This document shows positions 59,990 through 64,000 of a DNA stretch of 64,000 nt, in pieces; position 1 is the stretch's first letter; each line of letters starts with the position of its first letter. Position numbers and translations under genes: made by a program. The stretch comes from Piper betle (taxonomy: Eukaryota > Streptophyta > Magnoliopsida > Piperales > Piperaceae). The stretch spans positions 1 through 64,000 of the forward strand of contig JAURVB010012418.1 of assembly GCA_033002965.1 (NCBI GenBank). The letters run 5' to 3'. The notes beneath the pieces are model-generated. The model saw nothing but the letters and a program-made list of their open reading frames with translations, was not told the origin of the DNA and did no database searches.

Positions 59990-60740
59990 AACGTCCCCAC
60001 ATTTTGAGGACGATGTCACCTTTGCTATTGAACAGCTTGAGGAAGTTAGTCTTGGGGACTTAGACGGCATGCACCACCTACATTTTTTGTGATGGGACTT
60101 AGCCCATGGGAGCGACACAATCTCCTAGATCTCCTTCTAGCATACAAGGACTGTTTTGCATGATCGTATGATGAGATGCCAAGCCTATTATCTGTCGTTG
60201 TTGTCCATCTCTTAGCTGTCAAGCCACACATCCATCTAGTTGCCCAAGCAAAGAGAAAATTCGGTCCCAGGGAGGGTAGAGTTTCTGTTTGATGTAGAAA
60301 TTGAAAAACTAAAAGTGGCCAAGTTCATTTGGGAAGTCCAATATCCATAGCGTATTGCCAACATTGTGCCGGTTAAAAAGAAGAATCGTCAATTATGTGT
60401 TTGTGTTGACTTCCGCGATGTAAACAAAGCATGTTCGAAGGATGCCTTTGCAATTCCCTGACATGTTGCAAGACAATGTTGTCATGTGCCAAATGTTCTC
60501 ATTCATGGATGGATTCAGTAATTACAATCAGATTTGCATGGCTCCATAAGATGCAGAAAAGATGGCCTTCTACACTCCTATTGAATTATTCTGCTACATT
60601 GTCATGCCCTTCGGATTGAAGAATGTAGGGGCCATGTACCAGAGAGCAATGTAGAATATTTTCTGTGACATGTTGCATAAGGCTATGGAGGACTACATTG
60701 ATATTATTGTCAAGTCAAAGCAAAGAAAGGAGCATTGCTC
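59990..60740 (+). pseudogene. Ty3/Gypsy reverse-transcriptase remnant
   Basis: The DNA keeps the order of a Gypsy pol region: 'LAYKDCFA', an 'REVQYP'-like entry, ANIVPVKKKNRQLCVCVDFRDVNKAC, then in other frames an FMDG..NYNQI block, CHALRIEE / MPFGLKN and DYIDIIVKSK. Several stops and shifts break it. It is a dead fragment without protease, RNase H or integrase seen, lying between the two inverted LTR-like arms. Confidence 0.75.
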
Positions 60741-60976
60741 TAAAACATGGCTTGTCAGTACAATGTTTTGCGCCCAATTTTCTCTGTTTTGGGTTTCACT
60801 CAATTTGGGCAACATGCAATTAGTCTGGTTTGAATGGTCTGGGGCTAGTGGGTTCTTTTATGTGGTATTGTGGGTTGGGTATTGGGCATGTCCACCGTTG
60901 AATTGTTCTGGTCAGCCCTAATTGCCAAGTCAGAGTGTGTGTTTTTGGTTTTTTTAAAAGTAGCATAGGACTGCAT
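60741..60976. other. Spacer between Gypsy remnant and arm 2
   Basis: No coding similarity or repeat boundary recognised. Confidence 0.35.
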
Positions 60977-63385
60977 GTAACACCCCGTTCCGGTTCACCC
61001 GTGAACTACCCGAAAATGTCACTGGTGACCGATCCATTCGCTAAACTACTTGATTCGATTAAGCCGACCTGGATTTCCCCTCGGTGTCTTAAAATAATAG
61101 TGCAAGTATACAATGCGTGGATGGGATGCCTGGGTTCTAATGTGGTCCTACGTGCATGCCATGATATGCTATTGTACACACACAAAATAACCATGAAAAC
61201 ATGTTCAAAAATAAATAATATTTAAAAAAAACCAAATGGACCAAGTCTTTTATAAAAGTAAAATAGTGCCAACCTATCCATGGCAATAATAAATATTTAT
61301 ATTGATATAATATCAAAACATGACATTTTTATTTTACTTTCATTCTAGTTTCGTTTCACAAGCTAAACATTCATAACATTTCACAGAATAATTTAAAATA
61401 ATCTCATCATTTACACAACTTAGAAATCATCATTTTCATTCATTACGTGAGGCAGGTACATGTGCGCAATGACTTTACACTCCTCTACGGTCTTGACAAC
61501 GCTCAGTCCTTTAGATCCTCACCTACATAGATAATAGAAAACTATCAATAATGAGTGTTACTAGTCCAAAAAATAATATCAATTTGACACAGGAAAGATG
61601 ACCCTCCTGTCGAATTAAAAAAAAAACCTTATATACTTCCTCAAGAACTCTCACAAGGGCAGTAAGAGGAGCTGTCACCCTCAGACAGCAATGTCCCCTT
61701 TCCATAACATCCTCTTTCCTTGGCCAATTAAACCCTTTGCGTGATAAAATCCTTCTCTTTCATCTCAGCCCTCTACATCCTACATATTACTCTTGGCCCT
61801 GAGTACAGAATCCAAGTACTTTCAAGCATGTGCCTTCGGTACCCTTTTTCACCACTAGAGATGTGCTGCACAGCAGTACCCGTAAACCTTCACATTTCTC
61901 CTAGTTTTAGGAACTCAAAGGTGGAGTTGTCAGAATCCCTTGGGAATGGAGTAGATGCTCACTAATTCCAGAGCCCGCTTTGACAAGCACACGCCCTATC
62001 TCAAGACATGGTCGTCGGTTTCCTCTGTCACACATCTCACTAAAAACGTGAAAACTATATATATATATATATATCAGCCTGGGTAGGGAATTATATAATA
62101 TAGGTCTGAAGGCATCTTGTGGTGGATCTTGTTTTTGAAAACATACTCAAGGGATCTCATCCTCGAAGGTTATTAATTTGAAAATACGATCGGCTAAATA
62201 ACCCGTGTAGAGTGGGATACGATAAAACCACCACTCGACACGTCCTTTTTCATGTTCTAAACAAAACAAGATAGAATAAGACAATAAATAGAGAGCGAGA
62301 ACTAAACGGATGTGGTAAATGCTCCAAGCGTGTCCACGCGCCTAGGCGATTAGTTCCTACTTCGTACCTACACATCAAATCTAGAAGCTAACACCCGCTA
62401 ACTAAATGATGCATCAACTTAACATGAACATCACACATACAATGCAATCATTATCTAACAGTCAAACAATCATCAATGTAGAAATAACTCTAACTCATCC
62501 TATTTATACCAATTTTATTATATTTTTCTAAGTTACGTTGTAATCAGTTAGCATGCTCAAATTTTCTTTACTTAATGAGATCACTAAAAATCATTCACTA
62601 TCAATCAAATCATGCAAATCATCTCTTCAACTATAATAAGGCATTCATCACAACAATTAATCAATCCTAGCATGTTGTGCTAATAAATATTAATTTTAAA
62701 TAATTAAATTGGATAAAATTCTACACCTAATCATAAGTCACACAGGAACAAGGACAAGGTTATGACCGGCTCGAGTGAAGATTGTGGAGAAGAGGGAAGG
62801 AAGAAAAAGAAGAAGGAAGTTGGGTGAGAAGCATGGTGGTGGCTGAATGATGACAATGTTAGAAGTGCGGAATATAGAGATATTAGGGGGAAGAAAGCGA
62901 ATGGTCAGGGAGAAAAACGAATGGTCAATGAAAAAAACGAATGGTCAATAAGAAAAATGAATGTTTGTCTCGTAATTAAAACTTGACTCGACTCCAACTC
63001 GAGTAAAAAATAATACTAACTCTAAAAATTAAGAGAACATGAAAAAAATCCCATAAAATATAATACACATCAATGACATACTCTATAACTAATAACCCAC
63101 CCAAACTGTCCGTAAAGTGTCCTACTATATTATTCGGCTTAAAAATAATTCTCCTATTTAATTAAAATAAATAAAGAAAAATCCGGCATATTCTCATATA
63201 TTCTGATAACTCATTTTGCTGTTGTCTTATTGACATTATCATCATATACTTGGGCACACATGACTCTCATGGTTCACAACACAAGATTGGCCTTAGCTCG
63301 ATACACATGTTTTGAAATTGACCCGACTGAAAATAACAGTCGAACCGACCGGTTCAAACTATACAACTCTGACTTGAATCATGGG
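60977..63385 (+). mobile_element. LTR-like arm 2 (inverted partner of 53630-55713)
   Basis: Starts TGTAACACCCCG at about 60977 and continues to about 63385 where similarity to arm 1 ends. The half nearest 63.4 kb is most alike (1.3 kb); the half near 61-62 kb is more worn and carries extra sequence. A short TA tract lies at about 62056-62074. No protein. Confidence 0.65.
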
Positions 63386-64000
63386 TTTTACACCACAACT
63401 TGCATTAGTTTGCATTACATGCATTAGAGAGTACATGCGTGCACATGCCTGGGCGAGGCGCAAGGGTGTCCTTGCATCAACATATTTTTGGGGTTTCAGT
63501 CGGCCCTATTTTTCCAAATCCTCCGCCCCTTTGCCTCTTGCCACCTTTGCCGCCCTTCTAGGTCGCCGTCCATGTCCTTGGCCTCCTCTTCCTCCTTTCC
63601 TCCTCTTCTTCCTGTCCTGTAGAGGTACACCACCACCCCTATCCCCATTTTCTCTTCTTTTTAGCACTTTCATGATGATTTGCATGTAGAATCCCTAATT
63701 ATCATCTAGATCTACAAGTTTTCTTATCATTTATACGATAAAAATATGATTTTTATTTATTTTGTACTTGCGCTGCTATTAAGTGTAATAAAATATTCGT
63801 GCTAACCTAAATTGTGAAATCCATTGCCTAATACACCTAATAACATTTGAACTTTATCATTTTTGGATTGTGTACGAGTCATCTCATTTTGAGTGCCAAA
63901 TTAGTAAATTAACTAATTAATTAAAATAATGATATGATAAACCGTAATTGGTTGTAAAGTGGTTTTGGTGCGAAATCTTAAGCTAAATGATAATTGACCC
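63386..64000. other. Terminal region, no gene recognised
   Basis: A moderately GC-rich pyrimidine patch (63520-63650) followed by AT-rich DNA. No supported gene before the window ends. Confidence 0.4.

Overview
The window reads as nuclear DNA of a flowering plant. It has GT-AG introns, plant-only families (BAHD acyltransferase, LRK10L receptor kinase, CNL resistance protein, CYP90, RABA3, chloroplast rhodanese), AT-rich intergenic DNA and dense retrotransposon and MITE debris. The strongly GC-rich intronless BAHD and aldolase genes in an AT-rich background suggest a monocot, probably not a grass, but this is inference. About three quarters of the window is repeats.

Layout. 1-6.7 kb: intergenic AT-rich DNA, a solo TRIM LTR, a hAT-like AATCGG element (3592-4433), a (TA)n-flanked hairpin element (4803-5539) and a MITE. 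6.8-8.7 kb: a broken LRK10L-type receptor kinase on the minus strand. 9.6-13.7 kb: Copia debris with a nested foldback element, then an Argonaute PIWI relic. 16.2-18.3 kb: a tandem TRIM array (four LTRs), then a 470 bp G+T-only strand. 19.7-24.6 kb: two hAT-type MITEs and two (TA)n-flanked hairpin elements sharing one TA tract. 25.2-26.75 kb: an intact BAHD acyltransferase with three G-boxes upstream. 27.9-42.0 kb: a segment bounded by two AATCGG elements and by a perfect 8 bp direct repeat. It carries repeats, a CNL resistance gene, an LRR-kinase relic and a CYP90D relic. 42.1-43.1 kb: a BAHD pseudogene. 43.3-45.1 kb: a chloroplast rhodanese (STR14-like), minus strand. 48.6-49.6 kb: an HpcH/HpaI aldolase, plus strand. 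51.9-53.1 kb: a RABA3 GTPase, minus strand. 53.6-63.4 kb: two LTR-like arms in inverted orientation around a spacer with a decayed Ty3/Gypsy reverse transcriptase.

The intact-looking genes are unrelated in function: specialised metabolism, immunity, plastid sulfur or redox biology, carbon metabolism and membrane traffic. No operon-like or cluster logic joins them. Two points matter most to a reader. First, several otherwise conserved genes carry isolated one-base losses, some in homopolymers, so at least some 'pseudogene' calls may be assembly errors. Second, the non-autonomous elements show unusual shared architecture: paired terminal hairpins, placement inside TA microsatellites, GC-rich cores and a module shared between families. 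One pair of hAT-like copies may mark a 14 kb macrotransposon.
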